Source of the DNA: Maea johnstoni
Taxonomy: Eukaryota; Annelida; Polychaeta; Spionida; Magelonidae
Assembly (NCBI GenBank): GCA_963942565.1
Contig: OZ012690.1
Location: forward strand, 15,800,793-15,864,792
Direction: 5' to 3'
Length of the DNA: 64,000 nucleotides
Positions 13,912-27,585 of the stretch are shown one piece after another. The position numbers were made by a program, and so were the translations under genes. The stretch's first letter is position 1. The number at the start of each line of letters is the position of its first letter. The notes beneath the pieces were generated by a model that saw only the letters and a program-made list of their open reading frames with translations, did not search any database and was not told where the DNA came from.

Positions 13912-14153
13912 CTGTGACCGATCTCGTCGTCGGGTTGAGATTTATGCGGCGCAGATTGGGTTATTAGGTTATAATACCTGCCATGGGTGTCTCATGTCAT
14001 AACTAGGCACCCTAAATCATAGAAACTACTGTTTGTGGTATACCCTAAAAAGTTTTGTCTGGTTGAGGTGATTTAAAAAAAAAGTAATTCAGAATGAAAC
14101 AAAACATCATAAAATTCTATCTCAGGGTTTCTTCTTTAATGATCAACCACATT

Positions 14154-16160
<2,007 letters not shown>

Positions 16161-16166
16161 TATGTT

Positions 16167-16380
16167 ATAACCCTTGGGATGCCGAGTCTACTTTTTTGTC
16201 CCAAGCACAATATCGCAAAAATATTTGAAAATTACCTAAACCATGTTATGTTGGTATTCATTGGAAAACTCTCGCCGAGTACTATCAGATGAGTACCCAT
16301 TAACCAGGGTTTCAGTCATTTTTCAGGTTTTTGCATCATTTTGTATTGGCCAAATTAGCTACCAGCAGCATAAGGGTTAA
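16167..16380 (+). mobile_element. piggyBac-like MITE, family I
   Basis: It begins TATAACCCTTGGGATGCCGAG, with the left TTAA altered, and ends GCAGCATAAGGGTTAA. The body shares TGTTGGTATTCATTGG and CAGATGAGTACCCAT with the other copies. Confidence 0.62.
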
Positions 16381-16744
16381 GAGACAAATGTGTTACCTTG
16401 ACATGTGTATGACTTAGCTCTAGTTCTATAATTGATGTAGAGTAATCTGATACTGCAGGATAAATATGGACAAAGGATTCTCACTAATCTAGTGTGTAAT
16501 TTGAATACCCTTTTTAGGTTGGTTGGGTACACCTTACAAAAGTTAAGATTTTCCTGTCCCACATAAAGTAGAAATAATTTGTATTTTTTTTTCAAATGCT
16601 GATACATTCACAACATTAACAATGCTCTACATATTCTGATGGTATTGCACACTTAAACTACTTATATTCAAATGAGAACCTTGGTAATTTAAACACCTGT
16701 GGAACCCTTTTTTTCGTAGGCCAGAGTGAACACAAATTATACTG

Positions 16745-17112
<368 letters not shown>

Positions 17113-17595
17113 TATTCCCACTTATTCAGCTTTAACTGTATCCCTTTCTATTCAAAAGCCTCCACTTTGCAACCATATATCAAAGAGATGCACATTTCTA
17201 CCCTGGGATAATAATGAAATCAAAACACAAATGTCATGACAATAAGTCACTGTGGTGGTCTATGGGAAATGGGGGGAATGAGGGAGTAGTAATAATTGAT
17301 ATTTCATCAACTCCCGTGCTTGCCGTGGTCGCGTTCTCCTGATCCCGGATTTATTCTCGCCTGCGAGGGGCAAAAGGCAATATAACAGCTCAATGAAGAA
17401 GTGTTTCTCATTATTGGTGAGGGGGGGGGGGGTACCCGTTCCTGTTCCCTTCGCTAGTGTGAAGCTTGGGTTATTAGGCTGAACACGAATGTTCTAGTTG
17501 ACTTATACATACCATGCCACTCTGGGCCAATACTTGCTCTTTGGAGTAGGGGGGTTTTGGTCACCGAACCCCCGTACCTAGTCTTGGGTCAATGT

Positions 17596-17612
17596 AATGA
17601 TGATGATTATGT

Positions 17613-17647
<35 letters not shown>

Positions 17648-17686
17648 TTTATAGTAATAATAAAAATAGTGATAATGATAATAATG

Positions 17687-17757
<71 letters not shown>

Positions 17758-17893
17758 TAGAATAATAATGATAGTAGTAATAATGATAATAATAATAATG
17801 ATAATAATAATAATAGTAATAATGATAATAATTATGATAATAATAATAATAATAATTGTTATGATAATGATAATAATAATGATAATAATAATG

Positions 17894-17942
<49 letters not shown>

Positions 17943-18001
17943 TAATAATATTAATAATTAGAATAATAATGATAGTAATAATAATGATAATAAAAGTAAT
18001 G

Positions 18002-18043
<42 letters not shown>

Positions 18044-18060
18044 TTAATAAAAATTGTTAA
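17596..18060. repeat. (GAT)n-(AAT)n microsatellite
   Basis: GAT repeats at 17596-17648 are followed by AAT repeats with GAT interspersed. Poly-Asn/Ile/Asp open frames in it are artefacts. Confidence 0.95.
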
Positions 18061-18539
18061 GTTATTAATAAAAATTAATGATATGATATCACTTAGAGCT
18101 TGATGATAACAACTAGAAAGTACTTTTATCAACTTTATCACCATAACCAACACAAGAAGTAGTAAACTAGTTTCAGAGGATATCCAAATATTTTTTCTGG
18201 TTTCCCCCAGGAATAGATGTACTTCCCAGCTAATAGGACCTGAATGTTAGTTGTGTAAAGTAACTAAATCCTCTGAATTGCAGGGTTGTGCTTAATTACA
18301 TCACATTTTCAGATATTATGATTCATTATTTCCTTCTAATGGTTGCTATAAATGCATAATGCTCATAGCATAAAACAATTACTTATATGATATTTTGGTA
18401 CATTTGCTCGTAATGTACATAGACCATTAGTTGAGTTGACTCAAGTGTTCGACAATTTTTTTCCTCTGCCCACCACCGCAATGATGAACTATTTCAGAAT
18501 GATATCATATTTATAGGACTTTTAATATTAAACAACAAA

Positions 18540-19740
18540 ATCTTGGATTAATGGCCTCACCTGCTTCTCCGATGGCCCAACTGTCAAACGTTGATAATCT
18601 CGCAGCCGAAATTGCCTGCGTCAAAAATAAACACCATGATTAAATGATGATCGTTCCGGCTGCAAATACAATACCAACAGTGCATTAAAAACTCAGTTGC
18701 GCCGTAATAGCAATCAGCAGTTTACAGGTGAAGAGATGCATCATGGGAGATTGAATCCCTCTTGTAGTCCGCTTACATTAACGTGTCTTATTGTATTTGT
18801 CTGCGTTTGTCGCTCACCGCTGATGGGCCCCTGGAGGGACCGCACTCGGGCAAATCAATACAATTCCTCGCGTTCCTTAAGGGAAACTTCACAAGAGCTT
18901 TTTATCTGAAGAAATCCTCAAGTCCCCGACTCCTGTGCCAGTGCGCGGCAATACCCCGAAACTATTAAGATAATCAAGCTGTTTGATGCGAGGCACTTCG
19001 CATCAAAATCGCTCGTCGACACTTCAACTGTTGCGTCCTTTTTACCATTATCAGCACCACTCGTTTTCGCTCGCAGCCAGCTCTTGGTGTTCGTAATTAC
19101 GCCAGCGCTGCCCGGAAACTTAGGGAAGGCTGGCCCCGGAACTGGCATAAATATTTCATCAGAAGCGCCCGAATCCAATCAATATAAATGTTACTCAGCA
19201 GAAAAACATTGTGCAAATTATCCACTGCATTTTGACTCCGGGAACTGAGCATCGTAGTCGGCCCTGCCTTTATACCATTTAAACAAATCAATAGGCGGGC
19301 AACCTGCCCGTGTTCGCCGCCGCGGCTCGCCCGAGAAACTAAGCCCCAGTCTTTTCCAATTCGTCATTAGAAGTCGGAAAGCCACTTAATGCAACCAAGT
19401 GGAAAAGCTCTCGACTGGCCTAGCATTGCCATTTTTCCATTTGCCGAAGCTTTTGTTTTAGCCGGGGAGCCGGAAAAATAGTTAGGACATGATAGGATAA
19501 TCTGATTTGACGATCTGTAATGCACAGCGTCCCCATCATTGGAGGAGCCACGAGGGAGCATGCCTTAGAATACCTCCATATGTGTGCGGTATCTTTACAC
19601 AATCCATTATTGAATTTGCAATGCTACAGTTACTTCCCTGGAAGGACTTAAAGCTGAGCATTAATTCTGAGGCAGATGTGCTGGATTTGAAAGGTTGGCA
19701 GTCAGTTTATTAGATAATGGGCTTCAGAGAAAAGTGTCAT
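18540..19740. other. Complex GC-rich island, possible regulatory
   Basis: 1.2 kb without simple repeats. CpG is locally frequent (CGCCGCGGCTCGCCCGAG near 19317). Open frames on both strands overlap with no domain. Best read as a candidate cis-regulatory region. Confidence 0.35.
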
Positions 19741-19814
19741 TTTGGCGTTTTGACTTATAAAATAACAGTTTAACACGTGTAAAGACTTTTTATCTTCAAA
19801 ACATTTTGAGGGAT

Positions 19815-19817
<3 letters not shown>

Positions 19818-19911
<94 letters not shown>

Positions 19912-19979
19912 GTAAGTAAAAGATAGAGTGAGAGAGAGAGAGGGAACGAGAGAGAAAGAGAGCGAAAGAGAGAGAGGGA

Positions 19980-20051
<72 letters not shown>

Positions 20052-20140
20052 GAGAGAAAGAGAGCGAAAGAGAGCGAAAGAGAGAGAGGGAAATAGAAAG
20101 AGAGAGAGAGTGAGTGAGTGAGATACAGAGACAGAGAGAC
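19818..20140. repeat. (GA)n microsatellite
   Basis: Almost pure AG repeats in two blocks with GGGAA/GCGAAAG-type interruptions. Strongly purine-biased on the + strand. Confidence 0.97.
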
Positions 20141-20499
20141 AGAACGAGAGAACTTTATGGAAAACTAGGATAGGACTTGCAAAGATGCGGCAGGTCTGAT
20201 GGAAATTTTATATGCACACCTTGGCTCAGTGCATTCGGCATGAGCGATGCCAAGACTCCAGCCTGGGGAAATGTGAGAAGGCTGGAAGTCGGCTAACACT
20301 CTTCTGGGAATCCTAGCTCTCCAGTTAAAGAGGCGAGGAAGTGAATGGCTCGTCAGTTCCTCTCGCTTTTAGGGAAGTAGATGATCTTCCTTCCAGTCAT
20401 ATTTCTAGGAAAATTGTTTTTGTTAGTTTCGCCTGGAAGAAATTTGAAAAGCAACCATGAAAACACCTTTGTATTAAAATATGGGAATAAGCAGCACTA

Positions 20500-20552
20500 G
20501 TACCGGTAGTAGTCATTGTAGTTGTAGAAGTATTAGTAGTAGTAGTAGTAGT

Positions 20553-20586
<34 letters not shown>

Positions 20587-20598
20587 GTAGTAGTAGTG

Positions 20599-20674
<76 letters not shown>

Positions 20675-20763
20675 CAGCAGCAGCAGCGGTAGTAGTGGTA
20701 GTAGTAGTAGAAGTAGTAGTAGTAGTAATAGTAGTAGTAGTAGTAGCAGCAGCAGCAGCAGCA

Positions 20764-20824
<61 letters not shown>

Positions 20825-20860
20825 AAATAGTAGCAGTAGCAGCAGTAGCAGCAGCAGCAG
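20500..20860. repeat. (TAG/CAG)n trinucleotide repeat
   Basis: Blocks of GTA and GCA triplets with point variants. Poly-Ser, poly-Val, poly-Leu and poly-Thr frames are artefacts. Confidence 0.97.
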
Positions 20861-21542
20861 AGCTATCACAGAGCATTATGACATTTTTGCCTCTATAGAT
20901 AGATATATGTTTCTGCCCATAGATCTACTCCGCAATGCTTCTATTATCATTGAGTGCGTTAACCTCTCATTCCTCTCTCCAGGGAACCCAATAATACCAT
21001 TCTAGATGTACCTGGTACCCCAAACGGTTCAGTGTATACTACCATTCCATCCATAACACAATAAAAGTCACACAATTATGAGAAATGCCAAACAAAATGC
21101 CATTGAGAGTAATATCCCTACCCCAAATCACAATATCAAAAGTTGTGAGGCAACTCCTGATTGGTACTCTTATTAATTAATTATGAATTAAATATGATCA
21201 ATTTTATTTCATGTGTATGGAATTGCATGCGGTCTCTGTAGGTTTGTCTGGCATTCAGATGACATTCAGCTTCCCTTTGAAGAGCAGAGGCATAAAGATT
21301 AATATCAATAATTGAGTCGTGTTTTGTGGGGTTTTAAGGATAGCGTCATACACTTCATTGATTGCTGTACGTTTGTAATGTCAGTTTCATTCTGTGCGTT
21401 TCCGTAATTGATGTATTTGTTAGGAGAACAATAGTTTACACTAGAAATGTTACATGAGCGGTTGCACATCTGTCTGTACAATGAAACCTACCCAGGAAAA
21501 CCTGTTATGAGGACCACCTTTTTATTAAGACCAGTCACAAAT

Positions 21543-21740
21543 TTAACCCTTCTCTCATCCAAAGCACGAGGACGCAAAGATTTTTGAAAACCATCTAAAC
21601 CATGTCATGTTGGTATTCATTTGATAGCTCTCGCTGAGTACTTTCAGATGAGTACCCATTTGCTAGTGTTTCGGTCATTTTTCTGCTTTTGTGCATCATT
21701 TTGTATTGACCAAATTAGCTGCCAGCAGCATAAGGGTTAA
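21543..21740 (+). mobile_element. piggyBac-like MITE, family I
   Basis: A 198-bp copy with TTAACCCTTCTC at the left and GCAGCATAAGGGTTAA at the right. Both TTAA ends are intact; the left terminal region is slightly shortened. Confidence 0.66.
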
Positions 21741-22597
21741 ATATATTATATGCACCTGTGATTAAAGAGCACTGGATTTTAAAGGTCCAGATTTAGAGCG
21801 AAAAAAGGTCATATTGAATTGATTTGAATTGATCAAATGTGGGATAAGAATAACTGCTTGTTTAGATGTATGACTTTAGTACATGTGTAAGTACAAATGT
21901 TGCGCCATTTAAGGGTGAAATGTTGATAATGTCACTGATAGATCATTGTAGTTTTTTCAAGTATAGTGGCTGGCTATTGTTTATTTAGTTTCCTTGTAAT
22001 ATGTAAATTTGTATATATGGTTAATGTAGTAATTGTTTATTTTGACCCAAAATATATAGTTTATATGATTGAACAAATTAAAGATGATTTTCTCTTTCAT
22101 GACTTATTCTAATGGTATTAAATTTTCTTATGCCCCAGTCAATTTCACTCAAGAAATTGTTCAATTTTGCCTGGAAATGATATTCTAATAATCCAGAAAT
22201 TCCTTGAAAAATATGTGCACTTTGCCTATCAAAAGTATTTAGAAAACTTGCCTTTTAAGGTATGAGAGGACAATTTTCTCTGAACTCAAAATGAATTTTC
22301 TTTTGACAAAGTGTTGTTTATGTTATCTACATGATAATGAAGTATATTCTATGTATGTAAAATATCTTAGTAAGTGTAAGTAAATTGGTGTTAATTGAAA
22401 CAATATATTATCTTGAATGAGCAATTATAAAAAAAACAAGAACCATTCAGATGGTCTATTTATAGTGTGAAATATGGGCTTTTTTGTGATATGTGGTTAG
22501 TGAAATATGTCTCATAGTTAAGTGCATCAACACCATGATTATGTATGTTGTGAAGTTAATCGGCAGTCTTAATTAACTCTATTTAATTATCTTGTAG

Positions 22598-22690
22598 GCT
22601 GTCTGTACCCACTGCCAAATCCCAGGATATCTTACCCAAAGAATGCACACTACCGCGGTGACCTTGGATATGACCTTGAAGATCTCCAAG
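22598..22690 (+). CDS. dach: dach candidate exon 1 of window (linker)
   Basis: A pyrimidine/T-rich stretch ending in TTGTAG precedes a 93-bp open segment that ends CAAG|GTCAGT. Read in the phase demanded by the next exon it is open throughout (CLYPLPNPRISYPKNAHYRG then DLGYDLEDLQ). It ends with one base that completes an Asp codon with exon 2. The length is a multiple of three with phase 1 at both ends, so it could be a cassette exon. I do not recognise the peptide in vertebrate DACH, where this linker is poorly conserved. The same bases hold three nuclear-receptor half sites, so a non-coding conserved element is the alternative. Confidence 0.5.
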
Positions 22691-22694
22691 GTCA
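22659..22694 (+). promoter_or_regulatory. Cluster of three ERR/SF-1-type half sites
   Basis: TGACCTTGG at 22659-22667, TGACCTTGA at 22671-22679 and CCAAGGTCA at 22686-22694 all match the extended monomer site YCAAGGTCA for NR5A/ERR-type nuclear receptors. The first two are on the minus strand. They lie within the candidate first exon and across its donor. Motif matches only; no binding is shown. Confidence 0.4.
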
Positions 22695-23724
22695 GTTTAA
22701 ATACTTATTAATTGCCATCTTTAGAAGTTAAGTGAAATGCGTAACACATGGAGAAAAGCAGATGTTCACATAATTAATAACAATAGTCCCAAGTACTGGA
22801 CAGCTTTAATTGTTTTGTAGTCACGGCAACAGTTGTCGGGGAAACAGTGCAGCTTTGGTCAGAGAAATTAAATAATAGAAGACAAGTTGATAATGAAAGA
22901 TTAGACAGTAATCCATGCACATATAAATCATAAATGATGGATAAGTCTCATTATAAATCTGATGTTATTACCTTATTCATACCTAGAATTCCCCTTGAAT
23001 CCATGCATTCTCTCGATCTTAGATTCTAATGAAAATTACTTATAAATCAAGTGTAATTTGGCAAAATATTCGAAGGAAAGTTATAATAGTTAAATTTTAA
23101 TATATATATTAACCATTTCTATTGAATGTTTACAACAGATGCTTTGGTCAGGAAAATTTCACCAAAAAGTTTTATGTAACAACAATTGGCACAAATGAAC
23201 TATTTGTCTTAACTAATCTAATTCTTTCAATACCAGACTATAATTATTAAGAATAACTCAGGAAAAGTGACATTTATGATAATATCACTGTTGGTAAACA
23301 TAAGCTATACACATTTTCAAGAAGCTGTATAGTGTAGACGTTGCCATGCAGGAATTGTCACAAGATTTGATAAAAGAAGCTAAGAGCAGAGATAACTATA
23401 TAATCCAGTGAGAAGCAAATGCTGTATGTGAATGCCAGTCTGCAGTGAGTGGTTGATGTACTTAATGATAATGCCTATCGCGCTTGTTGATTAGAAAAAT
23501 AGCCAGCAACTCTTATCCTCCAATTTGATTAACTTAAGCAAATGCAATATTGACTTATAAGCTGAAGATAGTGTCCTCATGCGTACATATCACCCTGGGT
23601 TACGAAACATAAGGTAGAATAAATCCTTTATCAGACAATCCCCATTTCTTTGATTAGAGAATACTATCTCATTATGATTATTAGAGACAGTCTGTTACTG
23701 TTAGCAAATAACTTTGGGAAAGTT

Positions 23725-23945
23725 AGGGTCAGGCGAGGGGGGGGTTTGGGGGTTGATAGGTGGGGGTTGGAGACAATCAAACTAAAAGCATTTTTTTGTG
23801 GGGGAGGGGATGGGATTGGGTTGTATAGGTATTGAGAAGGGGTATGAGACAGTCTAGCTATTAGCATATAAAGGGTTTAGAGTTTACTAATAAGGAAAGG
23901 GTTGGGTAACTTGCGGTTCGGGGAGTGTGGGGGGGGGAGAGATTT
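23725..23945 (+). other. G-rich strand cluster (possible G-quadruplexes)
   Basis: Five or more groups of GGGG/GGGGG tracts on the + strand within 220 bp, for example GGGGGGGGTTTGGGGGTTG and GGGGGAGGGGATGGGATTGG. They lie between the first two exons. Confidence 0.5.
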
Positions 23946-24647
23946 AGGTTAAGAGATAGATGAAAGTTGAATGTGGCATTTATATATACCTGTTACTGAA
24001 AATATGAAGTGGAAAATAAATTCTGCATTGTAAAATTAAAAGGCAATAATCTAAGATATTGGTAGAGCATTTTAAGGACACATCTAAACACTTGAGTTTA
24101 ATGAGTATCAACTTCCCATGTCTATTTTTTTTCAAACTACTTAAAAGAGTGTGTGTGGGGAAGAGGGGTGGGGTTCAGGTAATATAAGAAATGATTTCAT
24201 GCAATTAACCAGCTGAACCCGTTGACATTTCTACAGGGTGCCAGCCTATTTTTTATCCCACTAAAAAAACTACCACCCTAATTATTGTATTCAATGAACA
24301 TCCTAATACCTTGAGATATTTTGAGAAAAATGAGCTTAAAAAACTGGTGTGTTTCAGGGTTCGCGCACAGAAGAAATGGGCATGGTAGGTTGAATTTTAT
24401 ATATAATCAAAAATATTTTTCCATCAGGAAAAAAATTATGGTGGTGGTGAACTAGAAGTTGTTATCTAACTGGAAGGAATGAAATCAACACTGATGAAAT
24501 TGTAGTGAAAAAGGTCAAAATTCAAAAAAAAAAAGTATTTTGATGATTATTTCTGAAGAAGGTCAGATTACAGAAAAATGTATTTTGATGATATTTTTTG
24601 TTTCTATGCCCCAGTCTTTAGTCTTTACATTTTACCTGATACACACC

Positions 24648-24728
24648 TTTAATTAAAGTTTACATCATAATAATTAAGGATATCCACTATTTAAAGCTTA
24701 CATCATAATAATTAAGAATATCCACTGT
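24648..24728. repeat. Tandem duplication, ~45-bp unit
   Basis: TTACATCATAATAATTAAG followed by ATATCCACT occurs twice. Confidence 0.88.
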
Positions 24729-25228
24729 AGAATTAAGAGGTTTTGGGATTTTTTTTTAACTATGATCGAATCCATTTGTTTTGGTAGGCAGAAGGGCAAG
24801 GTGTCCCTGTGTCTTTTCATAGGCGAGGTATATGGCTTCTTTTATGTGACATTCCAAAAATAGAGAGGTCTTCTTCAAAAAGGAGGTGAAAAAAGTGATG
24901 AATATTTCCCCTTCAGCGCTCGAGAGTGATTGATGCATTTCCCACTTTAAAAGGGGAAGACGCTTTAATTCGACGCGGTTGTAGCTGTCAAAGAACAGTA
25001 CTGAGTTTTTAAATCGCACGGACAGGAAGTTGCATCTTGAGGAAAAGGAAAATGGCAGCTGGGGGTGAAGAAAGGTTGAGCGAAGATGCCTATAGAAAAC
25101 TGTCAAGTTGCAATTTACTAGGAGGATATTAAGTACAACTCATCTCATCTAATTTATAGTTTTGTCAGATTCGACCATAATCTCTCCGACGATGCAATAT
25201 TTTCTCTCCGGTTCATCCATCCATCATG

Positions 25229-25505
25229 GTCGCCATGGCAACCAAAATGTGATGAAGTCCAAAAAGTTAATTTGTCATTCTGTTCTCATCTGTGCTGCGT
25301 TGTTTGGTCATTTGTTCTTGTCACCGCATCGGGGCAGGGAAGGGCGAATCTTTAGATCCCAAAACCTGGATACGGCATCTTTCGAAAAACTTCAGCGCCG
25401 TCGAAGCTGGGGAATAATGGTTTCCATGGGGACCCCACACAACGCTGCACCCAACTCTCCAAGTCAGCTGGAGTTTCATGCAGGCTACTTAGTTGCCATG
25501 ACAAC
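25229..25505. promoter_or_regulatory. Cluster of RFX X-box-like motifs
   Basis: GTCGCCATGGCAAC (25229-25242) and GTTGCCATGACAAC (25492-25505) match the X-box pattern of two GTNNCC/RGNAAC arms. A weaker GTTTCCATGGGGAC lies at 25420-25433. They sit in a unique, moderately GC-rich intron island 0.9-1.2 kb upstream of the second exon. Candidate enhancer only. Confidence 0.4.
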
Positions 25506-26394
25506 CAAAAGGATATTCGCATTTAAGGATGAGATTTGTCATAATTTTTCTATTTCTCTACCTGTTAGAAATAATGTCTGCCATCTTGATTTATGTTCCT
25601 TGTCTACAGACGGCATATTGTGGTGAAATATTTCCACTGCAGTTTGTGGTCACACATTTCATTACCAGAGACAGCCCCGTCCGCTTAGTAATGCGGGGCT
25701 AGTTAGGATAGCTGCCTTTGTCTTTTTTGGATTAAAAGTGATCCAATTAAAGCTAATTAGTTAATTAAATGGTGATATGGATAAAAAAGAATTATGTCAA
25801 TTAATACTGACTCACTTAGAGTTTGATTTTTTTTGCCGAATTTACTCTATTTAATTTGTGGGGAGTATTTATGGTGAAGTGGAACATTACATTTCAAAGT
25901 AACATTATTTTGTTCACATTATGTACGTGATTTTATATCTTGAATGTGGCAATCATAAATGTAGTGTTTTGGATTTTTTCCATTACTGACATGCTCAATG
26001 TGGAATGGGGGTGTTGGCGTTATAAAGGGCAAGTAGAAAAGTCTATATATGATAAATAGGAAAGGGGCATGTAGATATATGAGTATATGGATAGGGTATG
26101 TAATATCTTAAAAAGGAATGGGCTTATGGAAAGGATTTATATGAAGATATGATCATGGTAAGTCTATGGAAATGGTTTATGAAATGGGCATAATTGTCTT
26201 AGATACACATAAAAACCACAGGCTAGTCACAATTAAGCATTTAATATGGCTAAAAGGTAGCAAAATTTAAAATAAAAAAGAGTAATATGAATCAGCTACT
26301 GGTGGTGGCGTCATTTTTTGGTAGCATTTTTCTTGTCTTGTTGCCGTCTTTACAGCAGTATTTTTATCGCATTTTTCTTTTCCGTTGTCTTCAG

Positions 26395-26587
26395 ACAAGC
26401 AGCAGAAGTCTCCGTTGCTGTCCAATGGCTACCATCACTACCCACACCACCTGGCCAGCATGCTGCCCTTCATGCCGCCTGGACACCCCATGATGTCCAT
26501 GGCCATGGCCTCCCAGCTCGGCATGCGCACCGACGGCTCCATCATACGCGACCACACCGGCTCCGAGGCAGACCTCATGTCACCCAG
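26395..26587 (+). CDS. dach: dach exon (Pro/Met/His-rich linker)
   Basis: The acceptor is TTTTCCGTTGTCTTCAG and the donor CACCCAG|GTAAGT. The frame reads DKQQKSPLLSNGYHHYPHHL, then a methionine/proline-rich run (ASMLPFMPPGHPMMSMAMAS), then SIIRDHTGSEADLMSP with the last Arg codon split. This resembles the vertebrate DACH1 stretch around HLLPNGLELPFMMMPHPLIP, the linker between the Ski/Sno/Dac box and the C-terminal box. It is residues 31-95 of the 394 seen here. The last ~50 bp of the exon and its donor are the first unit of a tandem array that runs into the intron, so the donor actually used should be confirmed from transcripts. Codon use is GC-rich compared with the flanks. Confidence 0.88.
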
Positions 26588-27290
26588 GTAAGTCTAGCTA
26601 CTACACTGGCTCCCTCTAGTGGTAAATGATATAACTAGGCTCCATCATACGTGACCACACTGGCTCCGAGGCAGACCTCATGTCACCCAGGTAAGTCCTA
26701 CACTGGCTCCCTCTAGTGGTAAATAACATAACTAGGCTCCATCATACGCGACCACACCGGCTCCGAGGCAGACCTCATGTCACCCAGGTAAGTCTAGCTA
26801 CTACACCGGCTCCCTCTAGTGGCAGATATCATAACTAGGCTCCATCATACGCGACCACACCGGCTCCGAGGCAGATCTCATGTCACCCAGGTAAGTCCTA
26901 CTACACTGGCTCCCTCTAGTGGCAAATATCACAACTAGGCTCCATCATACGCGACCACACCGGCTCCGAGGCAGATCTCATGTCACCCAGGTAAGTCCTA
27001 CTACACTGGCTCCCTCTAGTGGTAAATAACGTAACTAGGCTCTATCATAGACCATCATGCGCGACCACACTGGCTCCCTCTAGTGACTAACTCATGTTAC
27101 TCTGTTTTATACTATCACATCCACCGACTGACCTCATATCACCCAGGTAAGTCCTATTCCTACTACTACACTGGCTCCCTCTAGTGGCAAACTCTTGTAA
27201 CTATGCTTTATGAGCCATAGACTTGGACTCATGTCACCTGGGTTAGTTAGATAGGGTTAAGTGAGCTCCCTCTAGTGGCAAACACATGTA
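26536..27290 (+). repeat. Tandem array of exon end + splice donor (about 100-bp units)
   Basis: The unit contains the last ~52 bp of the dach exon (from GGCTCCATCATACG to CACCCAG), GTAAGT, and about 45 bp of intron with CTCCCTCTAGTGG. Near-identical copies have donors after 26587, 26690, 26787, 26890 and 26990 (spacings 103, 97, 103 and 100). A degenerate copy has its donor after 27146, and tail-only copies reach about 27290. Differences inside the exon-derived part of the five good copies are few and all at synonymous third positions. Reading from the first copy into the intron meets TAA at once. The second to fifth copies are not in-frame micro-exons. Confidence 0.95.
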
Positions 27291-27585
27291 AGTATGGTTT
27301 CTTGTATCATGACTTATGAAAATATCATCTATGTTTGTAATATGTGTGTATGCACATACACATATACTGGTTCCCACTGTCCCACCATCCATGCTAAAGA
27401 AGCCAGATCAAAAACCACTGTGAGTCCCACTAGAAATATCTCAAACAAACCAGATTCTCATAATCAACAATCCGGGAGACTGTGAGAAAGTTTTGCTGAT
27501 TCAGTTAAGATGAGTGGCCCATACGATGTGTGTGTGTTTTATGTTGAATGATAGGGCTTCACTGTGCTGAAAGCTTGGAGACTGC

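Larger units (their letters stand above)
22691..26394 (+). other. dach: dach intron between candidate exon 1 and exon 2
   Basis: A+T-rich, with the G-rich cluster at 23725, a 45-bp tandem duplication at 24648 and the X-box island at about 25000-25700. The 154-codon open stretch at 25162-25626 is the longest non-repeat frame in the window, but it has no splice context in frame with dach and no recognised domain. Confidence 0.6.

Noticed and set aside
17557-18153. Asn- and Ile-rich open frames on both strands
   Set aside because: AAT/GAT microsatellite.
19928-20113. Glu/Arg-rich open frame
   Set aside because: Translation of the (GA)n tract.
20397-21005. Poly-Thr, poly-Ser, poly-Leu and poly-Val open frames (also 51451, 54021 and 43140)
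   Set aside because: Trinucleotide repeats without start context, splice sites or flanking conserved sequence.
25162-25626. 154-codon open frame, longest non-repeat frame in the window
   Set aside because: No recognised domain, no splice borders in phase with dach and no codon bias. The sequence looks more like a regulatory island.
26639-26990. Repeat units after exon 2 as in-frame micro-exons
   Set aside because: Each has an AG before GCTCC and a GTAAGT after CACCCAG, but joining in the required phase reads into a stop and the acceptors have poor polypyrimidine tracts.
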